A DNA stretch of 64,000 bases, taken from Streptomyces parvus. GTDB taxonomy: Bacteria; Actinomycetota; Actinomycetes; Streptomycetales; Streptomycetaceae. Both the position numbers and the translations under genes were made by a program. This document shows positions 8,280-17,245 of the stretch, piece by piece; the first letter of the stretch is position 1; every line of letters begins with the position of its first letter. The notes below the pieces were generated by a model. The model saw nothing but the letters and a program-made list of their open reading frames with translations. It was not told where the DNA came from and did not search any database. The stretch spans positions 1,116,001 through 1,180,000 of the forward strand of contig NZ_CP135079.1 of NCBI RefSeq assembly GCF_032121415.1, given 5' to 3'.

Positions 8280-9569
8280 GTGGCAGCGCGCAGGACGGCG
8301 GCCGGATCCGGCGGGGACACGGAGTCCTCGCCGTTCGACGCGTTCGTGCCCCTGGACGAGCTGATGCCGTGGTCGGTGCGACCGCTGCGAACCGGCCGCG
8401 CCTGGGTGAGCGGCCCCGACCCCGTGGCGCTCCGGGCCCGCTGGGAGCGGCTGGCCGGTGCCGACGCCGCCGAGCAGGAGCGGTTGTTCGCGCCCACCCG
8501 TTCCCGTACGCCGCACACCTCGGTCGCGGCTCTGCCCGGCCAGTCGGCCGGCACGGCCCGCTTCGCCCGGGATCCCGGCCCCTGCCCCGACCCCGTACGG
8601 ATCCTGCACGGCCCGTACGACGAACAGTGGCTGCTCCCCGACCACCGGCTGATCGACGCGGCCCGTCCGGAGCTGTGGCGGGTCGCCGACGGGCAGCAGC
8701 TCTTCGCGGTCGAACACGGCTCCGCCCCCGAGGACGCCGGGCCCGCCCTGTCCGTGACCGCGCTGCTGCCCGACGGGTACTCCCCCGCCGGGCGGCCCGG
8801 CCGGATCAGGCCGCTCCACCGCAGGCCCGGGGGCATGGAGCCCAACCTCGCGCCGGGGCTGCTGGACCTGCTGCGCGGGCGGCTCGGCAGTGGCGCGGAG
8901 CCGGACGCGTTCACCCCGGAAGCGGTACTGGCCTGGGTGCTGGCCGCCGCCCGGCCCGTCGCCACCGGCGCCCTGGTCCCGCTGCCGGCCGACGCGGAGC
9001 TGTGGTCGCGGGGGGTGGCGCTCGGCCGGGAGCTGCTGCGGCTCCAGTCGCGCGGGGCCAGGGGCGGGGAACGGCCCCGGCTGCCGGGCGGGCGCAGGCC
9101 CTATGTGCGGGCGGCGCTCCCCGCCCGCCCCACGGGGCTGTCCTACGACGCCGGGGAGGAGGCGCTGATCGTCGGCGACGGCCGGATCTCGCCGGTGCCC
9201 GCGGAGGCCTGGGAGTTCACGGTGGGCGGGGTGCGGGTGCTGGAGCTCTGGTTCGGCCGCCGGGCGGCGGCAGCGGCGGGCCGGGGGCCGGACGGCACGG
9301 CCGCGGACGGGCTCGACGCGGTCGGGGCGCGCGGCTGGCCCCGGGAGTGGACCTCGGAGCTGCTCGAACTCATCACCGTACTGGCTCTGCTGGACGGCAC
9401 GGCGGGTCCCCGGAAGGAGCTGACGGCCTCGCTGGAGGCGGGTCCGCTGATCGGTCCGGCCGAGCTGCGGGCGTCGGGCGTGCTGCCCGTCCCGCCCTCG
9501 GCACGGCGCCCCGCATCGGTGCTGGGACACCTGGAGGAGGGCCCGGAGGGGCAGTTCGCGCTGCTGTAG
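8280..9569 (+). CDS. Stand-alone Type-ISP-like restriction/modification C-terminal domain protein
   Basis: This 429-residue protein resembles proteins annotated in streptomycetes as type ISP restriction/modification enzyme. It matches only the C-terminal, specificity-type part: FDAFVPLDELMPWSVRPLRT near the start, TRSRTPHTSVAALPG, then HRLIDAARPELWRVADGQQL, and the end ARRPASVLGHLEEGPEGQFA. No helicase motifs, no N-6 adenine methyltransferase NPPY-type motif and no nuclease motif are present, so it cannot be a complete restriction enzyme. The GTG at 8280 has GGGGAGGGA 7-8 bases upstream; an ATG at 8214 in the same frame lacks a good site. Function is unknown; DNA recognition is inferred from the family only. 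Confidence 0.7.
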   Translation: MAARRTAAGSGGDTESSPFDAFVPLDELMPWSVRPLRTGRAWVSGPDPVALRARWERLAGADAAEQERLFAPTRSRTPHTSVAALPGQSAGTARFARDPGPCPDPVRILHGPYDEQWLLPDHRLIDAARPELWRVADGQQLFAVEHGSAPEDAGPALSVTALLPDGYSPAGRPGRIRPLHRRPGGMEPNLAPGLLDLLRGRLGSGAEPDAFTPEAVLAWVLAAARPVATGALVPLPADAELWSRGVALGRELLRLQSRGARGGERPRLPGGRRPYVRAALPARPTGLSYDAGEEALIVGDGRISPVPAEAWEFTVGGVRVLELWFGRRAAAAAGRGPDGTAADGLDAVGARGWPREWTSELLELITVLALLDGTAGPRKELTASLEAGPLIGPAELRASGVLPVPPSARRPASVLGHLEEGPEGQFALL

Positions 9570-9651
9570 CGGCGGCCGGAGAGAGGCGGTTCGCAGCGCC
9601 GCGAGGGGCGGGCCGGGCAGCGGAGGGTGGCGAAAGCGCCGGTCAGCGGGT

Positions 9652-10860
9652 ATGCACGGGGTCATGAACACATTGCCCCTCCCCCTCGACGGCATCACGG
9701 TGGTGGCCGTCGAGCAGGCGGTCGCCGCCCCCTTCGCCACCCGGCAGCTCGCCGACCTGGGAGCCCGGGTCATCAAGGTGGAGCGCCCGGACGGCGGCGA
9801 CTTCGCGCGCGGCTACGACACGGCGGCGCGCGGTCTCGCCTCGCACTTCGTCTGGTGCAACCGCGGCAAGGAATCCCTCGCCGTCGACCTGAAGGATCCG
9901 CGCGGCCTCGCGGTGGTCCGTGAACTCGTCGCCGGAGCCGATGTGTTCGTCCAGAATCTGGCGCAGGGGGCGGCGGCCCGGCTCGGGCTCGACGCCGCTT
10001 CGCTCTGCGCCGCGCACCCGCGGCTCGTGGCCGTCGACATCTCCGGTTACGGGGCGGAGGGGCCGTATGCCCACAAGCGGGCCTACGACATGCTCGTGCA
10101 GTGCGAGGCCGGGCTCGTCTCGGTGACGGGGACGGCGGAGCAGCCGGTGAAGACAGGCGTTCCGGCGGCCGACATCGCGGCGGCCATGTACGCGTTCTCC
10201 GGTGTGCTCGCGGCGCTGCTGCGGCGGGCGGCTACGGGGCGGGGCGGCCCGGTGGAGGTCTCCATGCTGGACGCGCTGGCCGAGTGGATGGGCCACCCGC
10301 TGCACCAGGGGATGCACGGGGCCACGCCCCCGCCGCGTACCGGTCTCGCCCACTCGGTGATCGCCCCGTACGACGCCTTCGCCACGGCCGACGGTGAGCA
10401 GGTGCTGCTCTCCGTGCAGAACGACCGGGAGTGGCGGCGGCTGGCGGAGCAGGTGCTGGGGCGGCCCGAGTTGGCCGCGGACCCGGACTTCGCGACGAAC
10501 GCGGCGCGGACCGCGAACCGGGAGCGGACCGACGATGCGGTGGGCCGGGCGTTGGCGGGCCTGACGGGTGAGGAGGCGCTGGCCGGTCTCGAAGCGGCGG
10601 GTATCGCCTGTGCCCGGCTGAACACGGTGGCCGACGTGGCGGCGCATCCGCAGCTCGCGGCACGGGACCGGTGGCGGGAAGTGGGTTCACCGGTGGGGCC
10701 GTTGCGGGCGCTGCTGCCGCCGATCAAGCTGCCGGGCGGCGAGGATCCGCGGATGGGTGCCGTACCGGGTCTGGGCGAGCACACCGATGCGCTGCTGCGA
10801 GCCCTGGGGATGACGGACGAGCAGACATCGGTGCTGCGCCGGGACGGAGTGATCGCCTGA
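9652..10860 (+). CDS. CaiB/BaiF-family (class III) CoA-transferase
   Basis: This 402-residue enzyme belongs to the class III CoA-transferases, which move CoA between acyl-CoA and a carboxylate. Supporting motifs are LADLGARVIKVERPDGGDFA near residue 35, NRGKESLAVDLKDP near residue 72, and RAYDMLVQCEAGL near residue 143, whose Asp is the expected catalytic residue that forms the acyl anhydride. The C-terminal half carries GLEAAGIACARLNTVADV, typical of the small domain. Start choice is between ATG 9652 and ATG 9664; neither has a strong ribosome site. It lies 82 bp after the Type-ISP-like gene on the same strand. The acyl substrate is unknown. Confidence 0.9.
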   Translation: MHGVMNTLPLPLDGITVVAVEQAVAAPFATRQLADLGARVIKVERPDGGDFARGYDTAARGLASHFVWCNRGKESLAVDLKDPRGLAVVRELVAGADVFVQNLAQGAAARLGLDAASLCAAHPRLVAVDISGYGAEGPYAHKRAYDMLVQCEAGLVSVTGTAEQPVKTGVPAADIAAAMYAFSGVLAALLRRAATGRGGPVEVSMLDALAEWMGHPLHQGMHGATPPPRTGLAHSVIAPYDAFATADGEQVLLSVQNDREWRRLAEQVLGRPELAADPDFATNAARTANRERTDDAVGRALAGLTGEEALAGLEAAGIACARLNTVADVAAHPQLAARDRWREVGSPVGPLRALLPPIKLPGGEDPRMGAVPGLGEHTDALLRALGMTDEQTSVLRRDGVIA

Positions 10861-10890
10861 CCCGGTCCGTCCCGAGCGGTGGGCCGGCCA

Positions 10891-11050
10891 GGGCCTTCCG
10901 TTTGGATCAGGTCGGATCAGGGAGCGGGGTCCGGTGCGTGCAGCTGCCAGGCGGAGGATCGGGGCAACGCCGAGCGTTGGTGATTGACGACAACGCCGCA
11001 GATGCGCGTGCCGGGGCCCGCGAGCCCGACCTGATCCAAACGAGAGGCCC
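10891..11050. repeat. 160-bp element bounded by 25-bp inverted repeats
   Basis: Bases 10891-10915 and 11026-11050 are inverted copies with one mismatch and one G-T pair; the inner 16 bases, GTTTGGATCAGGTCGG, match perfectly. They enclose 110 bases containing a smaller hairpin (CAACGC-CGA-GCGTTG). The element occupies nearly all the space between two convergent genes. It may be a long bidirectional terminator, a structured RNA or a small transposable element. No flanking target duplication is visible. Confidence 0.75.
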
Positions 11051-11076
11051 CGGGGGCGGGCGGGCCGGGCCGTGGG

Positions 11077-11340
11077 TCAGCGGCGGCTGCCGAAGAGCGA
11101 GCGCCGCAGTCGCCGCAGCGGCGCGAAGAGCGACACACGGGCGCTCCTGCTCCGACGGGTGTGCGCGACATCACGCGAGGTCAGCTCACGCATGAGCAGC
11201 GTCGCTTCGGCCGACTCGCGCTGCGGGACGACGGGGCCGCCGAGCACCGCGAGATGGCGGTCGAGGCGCGTACTGGTCGCACCGCTCCCGCATGTGATGG
11301 CAGGCACACGCGGCCTGCTTCGCACCGTTATCTGTTCCAT
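11077..11340 (-). CDS. Small basic protein, Streptomyces-type hypothetical
   Basis: This 87-residue protein is read from the ATG at 11340, which has GGGGAGTGAC just upstream. It is rich in Arg and Ser and has no cysteine pairs, signal peptide or membrane segment. The stretch RLDRHLAVLGGPVVPQ is followed by the very basic tail SLFAPLRRLRRSLFGSRR. It seems to be a conserved small protein of streptomycetes, recalled without a search. The frame continues upstream to 11505, but that part has no ribosome site and looks noncoding. No function can be given. Confidence 0.6.
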   Translation of the reverse strand: MEQITVRSRPRVPAITCGSGATSTRLDRHLAVLGGPVVPQRESAEATLLMRELTSRDVAHTRRSRSARVSLFAPLRRLRRSLFGSRR

Positions 11341-11541
11341 GTCACTCCCCACCCGTACGAGGGCACCCGGTCCGGGCAGGTTAACCCTATCGTCCCGCGG
11401 TGACACCCGTGTATCCCGGCCACACGATTGCGCACACATATACGGAGGTTGACGGCCCGTTACCGAATCCGCGCGATTCCAGGGCGACTTGGGGCAGTTC
11501 GGCACGTTTGCCCCTTAGGCCGCCCGCCGTTCAGCCCCGAA

Positions 11542-11572
11542 GCGGGAGGCCTCGACCGGCGAGGTCTCCCGC
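11542..11572 (-). terminator. Terminator of the GDSL lipase gene
   Basis: GCGGGAGGCCTCG and CGAGGTCTCCCGC form a 13-bp stem (one G-T pair) with a 5-base loop. It begins about 30 bases past the stop of the leftward lipase gene. Confidence 0.65.
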
Positions 11573-11602
11573 ACGAAGCGGCCGGACGGAGGAACTGACC
11601 TG

Positions 11603-12403
11603 TCAGAGAGCCGACTTGAAGACCGGGAGATAGCCTCCCGACTGTCCGGCGGCGGTGGGGTGGTAGGACTCACCGATGTTGAGCCAGTTCACGCTGTGCA
11701 GCCAGGAGTTGCCGGAGCAGATCTCGTGCCCGGTGAAGGTCGTCCTGACGTCGCCGAAAGTGAAGCCGTGGTCCGCCGCCCGCTTGGCGGTGGCCGTGTT
11801 GAGGTGGTCGGACGCCCCGTTGATGGCGGTGCGCTCCTTCTCGCTCAGACCGGCGATGCAGCCGCCACCGAGCTGGTAGAAGCGGGGGTAGCCGAGGACG
11901 ACGACCTGCGCGGAGGGGGCCTTGGAGCGGATGGCCGAGTACACGGAGTCGAGCCTGCCCGGGAGGGTGGAGTCGACATAGGCGCGGGCGGTGGCGATCC
12001 GGTTGAGACAGGTGGCCTCGGACTGGAGGACACAGGTCGTCATGACGTCGGCGAACCCGGCGTCGTTGCCGCCGATGGAGATCGAGACGAGGTCGGTCGA
12101 GGTGTTCAGCCTGCCGAGTTGACCGCCCGTGACGTCGTTGGTCCTGGCACCGGAGCAGGCGGCGAAGTCGAAGGACGAGGGGGAGTTGGCGGCCGCCCAG
12201 AGGGCGGGGTAGGCGCGGCTGCTGCGCTTGCAGCCGGAGCCGTCGTAGCTGCCGGCTCCGACACCGGAGGAGTACGAGTCGCCGAGGGCGACGTAGTCGA
12301 CGGCGGCGGACGAGTCGGCGTTCGCGACCCCCGCACCGGTCAGGGCGAGGGCGGCGCCGAGCAGGAGAGAGGACGAGAACGCCACGAGTCTGGACATTTT
12401 CAT
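11603..12403 (-). CDS. Secreted SGNH/GDSL lipase-esterase
   Basis: This 266-residue exported hydrolase has a signal peptide of about 29 residues (MKMSRLVAFSSSLLLGAALA, cleaved after ANA). Catalytic blocks are visible in order: GDSYSSG with the nucleophile Ser43, SIGGNDAGF for the oxyanion-hole Gly and Asn, and ESYHPTAAGQ for the catalytic His with its nearby Asp-equivalent. Six cysteines match the three-disulfide pattern of the Streptomyces extracellular lipase family, to which it is very close. The ATG at 12403 follows AAGGAGGTTCC, an ideal ribosome site, so the longer open frame to 12535 is rejected. It probably releases fatty acids from esters outside the cell. Confidence 0.95.
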   Translation of the reverse strand: MKMSRLVAFSSSLLLGAALALTGAGVANADSSAAVDYVALGDSYSSGVGAGSYDGSGCKRSSRAYPALWAAANSPSSFDFAACSGARTNDVTGGQLGRLNTSTDLVSISIGGNDAGFADVMTTCVLQSEATCLNRIATARAYVDSTLPGRLDSVYSAIRSKAPSAQVVVLGYPRFYQLGGGCIAGLSEKERTAINGASDHLNTATAKRAADHGFTFGDVRTTFTGHEICSGNSWLHSVNWLNIGESYHPTAAGQSGGYLPVFKSAL

Positions 12404-12609
12404 GGAACCTCCTTGAGCAGGGGGTATCTGCCTACTCCGTAGTAGCAGCGCCCCGGCTCGACCGGAAGTGTTCATGCCAAAAATTGAGTGGAGTGCTTCC
12501 GTCCGCCCCCGGCGGTTCAACGGGCGCTCATCCAAACCCCCTTGTCGCCCGCCCGCGCGCCCGGCACGCGCCGGGAAACCGGGTGCGCGGGGGTCCCCCG
12601 TGCCGGATC

Positions 12610-13713
<1,104 letters not shown>

Positions 13714-13743
13714 CCTCGGCTCCTTCGGATTGCGGCTGAGGGG

Positions 13744-14118
13744 TCAGTCGCCGAACGCGGCGCGGACCGCGTCCTTGGCCAGCGACAGGGCCTGCTGCCG
13801 GGTGAGACCGAGCCGTTCGGCGGTCTCGGCGTACTGCTGCGCGGCGGTCGCGGCCCGCTGTTCGGCCGCTCCCCCGGCAGCCGCGACGAAGGTGCCGTTA
13901 CGCCCCCGGGTCTCGATCACGCCGTCCGCCTCCAGGGCCCGGTAGGCCTTGGCGACGGTGTTGGCGGCGAGGCCCAGCTCCTCGGCGAAGCCGCGGACGG
14001 TCGGGAGCCGGTGGCCGACGGGGAGCGCACCGGAACGGGCCAGTTCGGAGAGCCGGGTGCGCAGTTGCTCGTACGGGGCGATGCCCGAGTCCGGGTCGAG
14101 GACGATCTTCTCAGTCAC
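13744..14118 (-). CDS. Short GntR-family regulator (YtrA type)
   Basis: This 124-residue protein consists of a GntR winged helix (residues 10-80: GIAPYEQLRTRLSELARSG, LPTVRGFAEELGLAANTVAK, GVIETRGRNGTFV) with only a short helical tail. That is the architecture of YtrA-type regulators, which usually control ABC exporters or membrane functions. The start is the GTG at 14118, following GTGGGGGAC. It is divergent from the GNAT/DUF402 pair with a 70-bp shared promoter region, so it may regulate those genes and itself. No ABC transporter gene is adjacent, unlike the usual YtrA context. Confidence 0.9.
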   Translation of the reverse strand: MTEKIVLDPDSGIAPYEQLRTRLSELARSGALPVGHRLPTVRGFAEELGLAANTVAKAYRALEADGVIETRGRNGTFVAAAGGAAEQRAATAAQQYAETAERLGLTRQQALSLAKDAVRAAFGD

Positions 14119-14188
14119 GGGCCGATTGTCCCCCACCGGCGGAAAAAGGGGAGGCGTTCGGGGCGCGGCTGCGCATACGGTCCACCGC

Positions 14189-15106
14189 ATGACTGTGATC
14201 GTGCGTGATTTCCGCCCGTCCGACGCGCAGGCCTGGACCCGGGCCCGCCGGGCCTCGGTCCCCTGGATGGTGGCCACCCCCGAGCAGGTCGTCCACGACC
14301 TGACGCACGCCCATCCGGACAAGCACTACCGGCTGCTGGTCGCCGAGGAGGACGGCGAGATCATCGCCACGGCCCAGGCGGGCATCGCCCACGAGAGCCC
14401 CGAGCCGGGGCAGGGCTACTTCACCCCGCAGACGCTCCCCGGCCGCACGAACCGCGGCGCGGGGTCGCTGCTGCTGCGCACGGCGGAGGAGCACCTGGCC
14501 GGGGTCGGGGCCACGGCGCTCTACGCGTGGGTGCTGGACAACCCGGAGAGCCTGGAGTTCGCACGTAAGCGGGGCTACGAGCCCAAGCGCTCGGCCCACT
14601 TCCAGCGACTGGACCTGGCGGGCGGCACCCTGCCGCCGCGTCGGGAGCTGCCGCCGGGTGTCGAGCTGCGGACCGGGGCGGACTTCGCCGACGATCCCCG
14701 GGCGCTGTTCGAGGCGGACTCCGAGGTGACGGCGGACGAGCCCGGCGACATCGCCTGCGAGCTGGACGACTACGAGGACTGGCTGACGAACGTCTGGCGG
14801 CACCCGGCCTTCGACCAGGGGCTCACGTCGGTGGCGCTGGTGGACGGGAAGGTGGCGGCGTTCAGCGCGGCCACCACCGACGGCGAACGGACGTATCTGA
14901 GCTCCATGACCGGCACCCGGCGGGAGTTCCGGGGGCGGGGCCTGGCGAAGCTGGCGAAGAACGACTCGCTGCACCGGGCGCGGGCGGCCGGCTACACGGA
15001 CGCCTACACCTCCAACGACGCCGGCAACGGCCCGATGCTGGCCGTCAACCAGTGGTTCGGCTACCAGGTCTGCGCGACGGAGGTCCGCCATGTCCGCACC
15101 CTCTGA
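14189..15106 (+). CDS. Tandem GNAT N-acetyltransferase
   Basis: This 305-residue protein contains two GNAT domains. The first (about 1-150) runs from VIVRDFRPSDAQAW to GAGSLLLRTAEEHL and FARKRGYEPKR; the second (about 155-305) has TGTRREFRGRGLAKLAKNDS, which carries the acetyl-CoA pyrophosphate-binding R/Q-x-x-G-x-G/A loop, and ends in WFGYQV. Tandem GNATs often keep one active site; here the second motif looks the more canonical. The ATG at 14189 fits the domain boundary. It overlaps the next gene by 17 bp, so the two form an operon. The acceptor substrate is unknown. Confidence 0.88.
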   Translation: MTVIVRDFRPSDAQAWTRARRASVPWMVATPEQVVHDLTHAHPDKHYRLLVAEEDGEIIATAQAGIAHESPEPGQGYFTPQTLPGRTNRGAGSLLLRTAEEHLAGVGATALYAWVLDNPESLEFARKRGYEPKRSAHFQRLDLAGGTLPPRRELPPGVELRTGADFADDPRALFEADSEVTADEPGDIACELDDYEDWLTNVWRHPAFDQGLTSVALVDGKVAAFSAATTDGERTYLSSMTGTRREFRGRGLAKLAKNDSLHRARAAGYTDAYTSNDAGNGPMLAVNQWFGYQVCATEVRHVRTL

Positions 15107-15599
15107 GCCCCGCGCGGGCGGCCCGGAGGAGCTGGTCGTCGCCCTGGCCAAGGCGGGCCGCACCAAGATCCGCTATCCGGCGGAGCTGGTCCGGGACGAC
15201 GGCGTCCGCCTCACCGTGCGGGCGCCGTGGGCCGCGCCCGGGGTGCGGGACTTCGGCTTCGTCCGGTTCGAGCCGGGCGACGTGTTCACCGAGCACTACT
15301 GGCGGGACCGGTGGTTCGCGGTGAAGGAGGTCCGCACCGGCGACGGCGGGCTCAAGGGCTGGTACTGCGACATCACCCGGCCCGCCGTGCTCGCGGACGG
15401 GGTGCTGGCGGTCGAGGACCTGGACCTGGACCTGTGGGTCTCGGCCGACGGCGCGACCGTGCTGCGGCTGGACGAGGACGAGTTCGAGGCGAGCGGCCTG
15501 GCGGAGCGTGACCAGGCGGCGGCCGGTGCGGCGGCCTCGGCCCTGGACGAGCTGGAACGCCTGGCGAGGTCCGAGGGGCTGGCCCCCCTCCTGATCTGA
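15090..15599 (+). CDS. DUF402 domain protein
   Basis: This 169-residue protein has the DUF402 core at about residues 60-140: FTEHYWRDRWFAVKEVRTGD, then LKGWYCDITRPA and VEDLDLDLWVSADG. Members of this fold are nucleoside diphosphate or triphosphate phosphatases (the FomD/Ntdp-like group) that use acidic residues to bind Mn2+ or Mg2+. The aspartates of EDLDLDLWV are likely ligands. It starts inside the end of the GNAT gene, which implies coupled translation. A phosphatase activity is inferred from the family only. Confidence 0.82.
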   Translation: MSAPSEPRAGGPEELVVALAKAGRTKIRYPAELVRDDGVRLTVRAPWAAPGVRDFGFVRFEPGDVFTEHYWRDRWFAVKEVRTGDGGLKGWYCDITRPAVLADGVLAVEDLDLDLWVSADGATVLRLDEDEFEASGLAERDQAAAGAAASALDELERLARSEGLAPLLI

Positions 15600-15602
15600 C
15601 CG

Positions 15603-15670
15603 GACCTGCCCCGCCCCGAGCCCGGCCCAGGCCGACGGAACGCCGCCGGGGGGCAGGGGCGGGGCGGGTC
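15603..15670. terminator. Bidirectional terminator between convergent genes
   Basis: GACCTGCCCCGCCCC (15603-15617) pairs with GGGGCGGGGCGGGTC (15656-15670), a 15-bp GC stem with one G-T pair and a 38-base loop. It sits between the convergent DUF402 gene and the fusion gene. Confidence 0.6.
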
Positions 15671-15738
15671 TCCGTACGGGTCCGCGGCCGCCCGGCCAGG
15701 TCAGGCGCGGTGCGAGAGCTCCCCGTGCGGCACCCGGC

Positions 15739-17232
15739 TCAGGGACGCGGCCGGGAGGCGGCGACCAGCTCCACCTCGTACCCCGCGGGGTCCTCCAGAT
15801 AGGCGGCGTGGTGCCCGTCGCCGCCCGCGTACGGATGGCGGTCGGGGAACAGCAGGCGCCAGCCGTACGCCGGGGCCTCGGCCGTCAGGGCGTCCAGGGC
15901 GGCCCGGTCCGCGACGTGGAACGCCAGGTGGTTGAGCCCGGCGCGGCACCGGTCGTGGGCACCCGCGACCAGGTCCGGGGACTGCTCCAGCACGACATAC
16001 GCGTCGCCGCGCCGCCAGCTGCGGCCGTGGGCCCAGTGCTGGTACGGGACATGGCCGAGGCGGCCCAGCAGCCAGCCCCAACTGCGCTCCGCCGCCGCCA
16101 GGTCCGCCACCCACAGCTCGATGTGGTGCACCCGGCCGGTCGTCTCCCCGGCCGCGGGCAGCGGGACCGCCCGGCCGACGCCGCCCGGGACGTACGCGAT
16201 CGGCTCCCCGTCCCGGTGCCAGTGGATCATGAAGTGGCCGCCCGCCCGATAGCCGTCCAGGCCCGCGCGGCAGTACGCCACCATGTCGTCCGGCAGCGCG
16301 GCCAGCGGGAACCAGTCCAGCTCCGAGCACTTCTCCGGCTCGGCGTTGCGCGGCGGGCGCTCCGGGTCGTACTCCGCGACGAAGAACCAGCCCATGCGCG
16401 CCCCGCCCCCGGGACCCCGGTGCTGCATCACGAGGGCCACCCGCAGCTCGTCGGGGTCCAGATCGAGGCCGATCTCCTCGGCGGCCTCCCTCACCATCGC
16501 CTCGCGGACGTCCTCGCCGTCCTCCGCGTGGCCGGAGGGCATGTGGAGCAGTCCGTCCGCATAGCCGGTGTTGGAGCGGCGCGCCAGCAGGACGTCCGGG
16601 CCCCGGCGCAGGATCAGATGGACGTCGACGACCTCGGTGTGCCGGTGGGGCGGCATCGCGCGGGCGATGAGCGCGTAGCGTTCGTCGTCGACCTTCCTGC
16701 CCCAGAGCCGGCTGTCGGGGGCCAGGTCCTCGTGGTGGACGCGCTCGGTGTGGGCGGAGAGCAGGGCGGTGAGCGTGGTGGCGGACAGACCGGTGCCGCC
16801 CCACACCCCTTCGACCAGGACGAGCCGCCCGCCCGGCTTCAGCAGGCCGAACCAGTGCTCCAGGGCTGCCGCCGGGTCGGGCAGCAGCCAGACGACGTGC
16901 CGGGCCACGACCACGTCGAACGCCCGCTCCCCGACCGGGGGCCGGGCGGCGTCACCGACGAGGACCTCGGCACCGGTCCCGGCGAGCTTGGCCCGGGCCA
17001 GATCGGCCATGCGGGGCGAGCGGTCGACGGCGGTGACGCGGTGGCCCTGGCCCGCGGCGAGCAGGGAGAGGCTTCCGGTGCCGCATCCCAGGTCCAGCAC
17101 ATCGCCGCGGGTGGCGGGCAGCCAGCTCTCCAGCCGCCCGGCCCAGGCGTCGCGCACCGCGGGGTCGAGGAGCCCGTGGTCGGGCTCCTCGTCGAAGGAT
17201 CCGGCCGCCGCGTCCCAGTCGATCGTGGTCAT
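15739..17232 (-). CDS. Three-domain fusion: SAM methyltransferase - Nudix hydrolase - VOC/glyoxalase domain
   Basis: The 497-residue protein joins three enzyme folds. Residues 1-190 are a class I methyltransferase: DVLDLGCGTGSLSLLAAGQG is the SAM-binding loop and VVARHVVWLLPDP the acidic-strand region. Residues 200-350 are a Nudix domain with the signature at GHAEDGEDVREAMVREAAEE followed by IGLDLD, which fits G-x5-E-x7-R-E-U-x-E-E. Residues about 370-495 are a VOC domain (HHIELWVADL ... NHLAFHVADRAALDAL ... EDPAGYEVELV) with metal-ligand positions His and Glu. The ATG at 17232 has CGGAG close upstream; the frame opens further to 17292. It lies 13 bp after tctA on the same strand and may be co-transcribed. 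Each domain looks intact; the substrate is unknown. Confidence 0.88.
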   Translation of the reverse strand: MTTIDWDAAAGSFDEEPDHGLLDPAVRDAWAGRLESWLPATRGDVLDLGCGTGSLSLLAAGQGHRVTAVDRSPRMADLARAKLAGTGAEVLVGDAARPPVGERAFDVVVARHVVWLLPDPAAALEHWFGLLKPGGRLVLVEGVWGGTGLSATTLTALLSAHTERVHHEDLAPDSRLWGRKVDDERYALIARAMPPHRHTEVVDVHLILRRGPDVLLARRSNTGYADGLLHMPSGHAEDGEDVREAMVREAAEEIGLDLDPDELRVALVMQHRGPGGGARMGWFFVAEYDPERPPRNAEPEKCSELDWFPLAALPDDMVAYCRAGLDGYRAGGHFMIHWHRDGEPIAYVPGGVGRAVPLPAAGETTGRVHHIELWVADLAAAERSWGWLLGRLGHVPYQHWAHGRSWRRGDAYVVLEQSPDLVAGAHDRCRAGLNHLAFHVADRAALDALTAEAPAYGWRLLFPDRHPYAGGDGHHAAYLEDPAGYEVELVAASRPRP

Positions 17233-17245
17233 GGCTCCGATGCTC

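Noticed and set aside
10891..11050. The 25-bp inverted repeats as ends of an insertion sequence
   Set aside because: The centre is only 110 bp with no transposase frame and no target-site duplication was found. It is kept as an unexplained element only.
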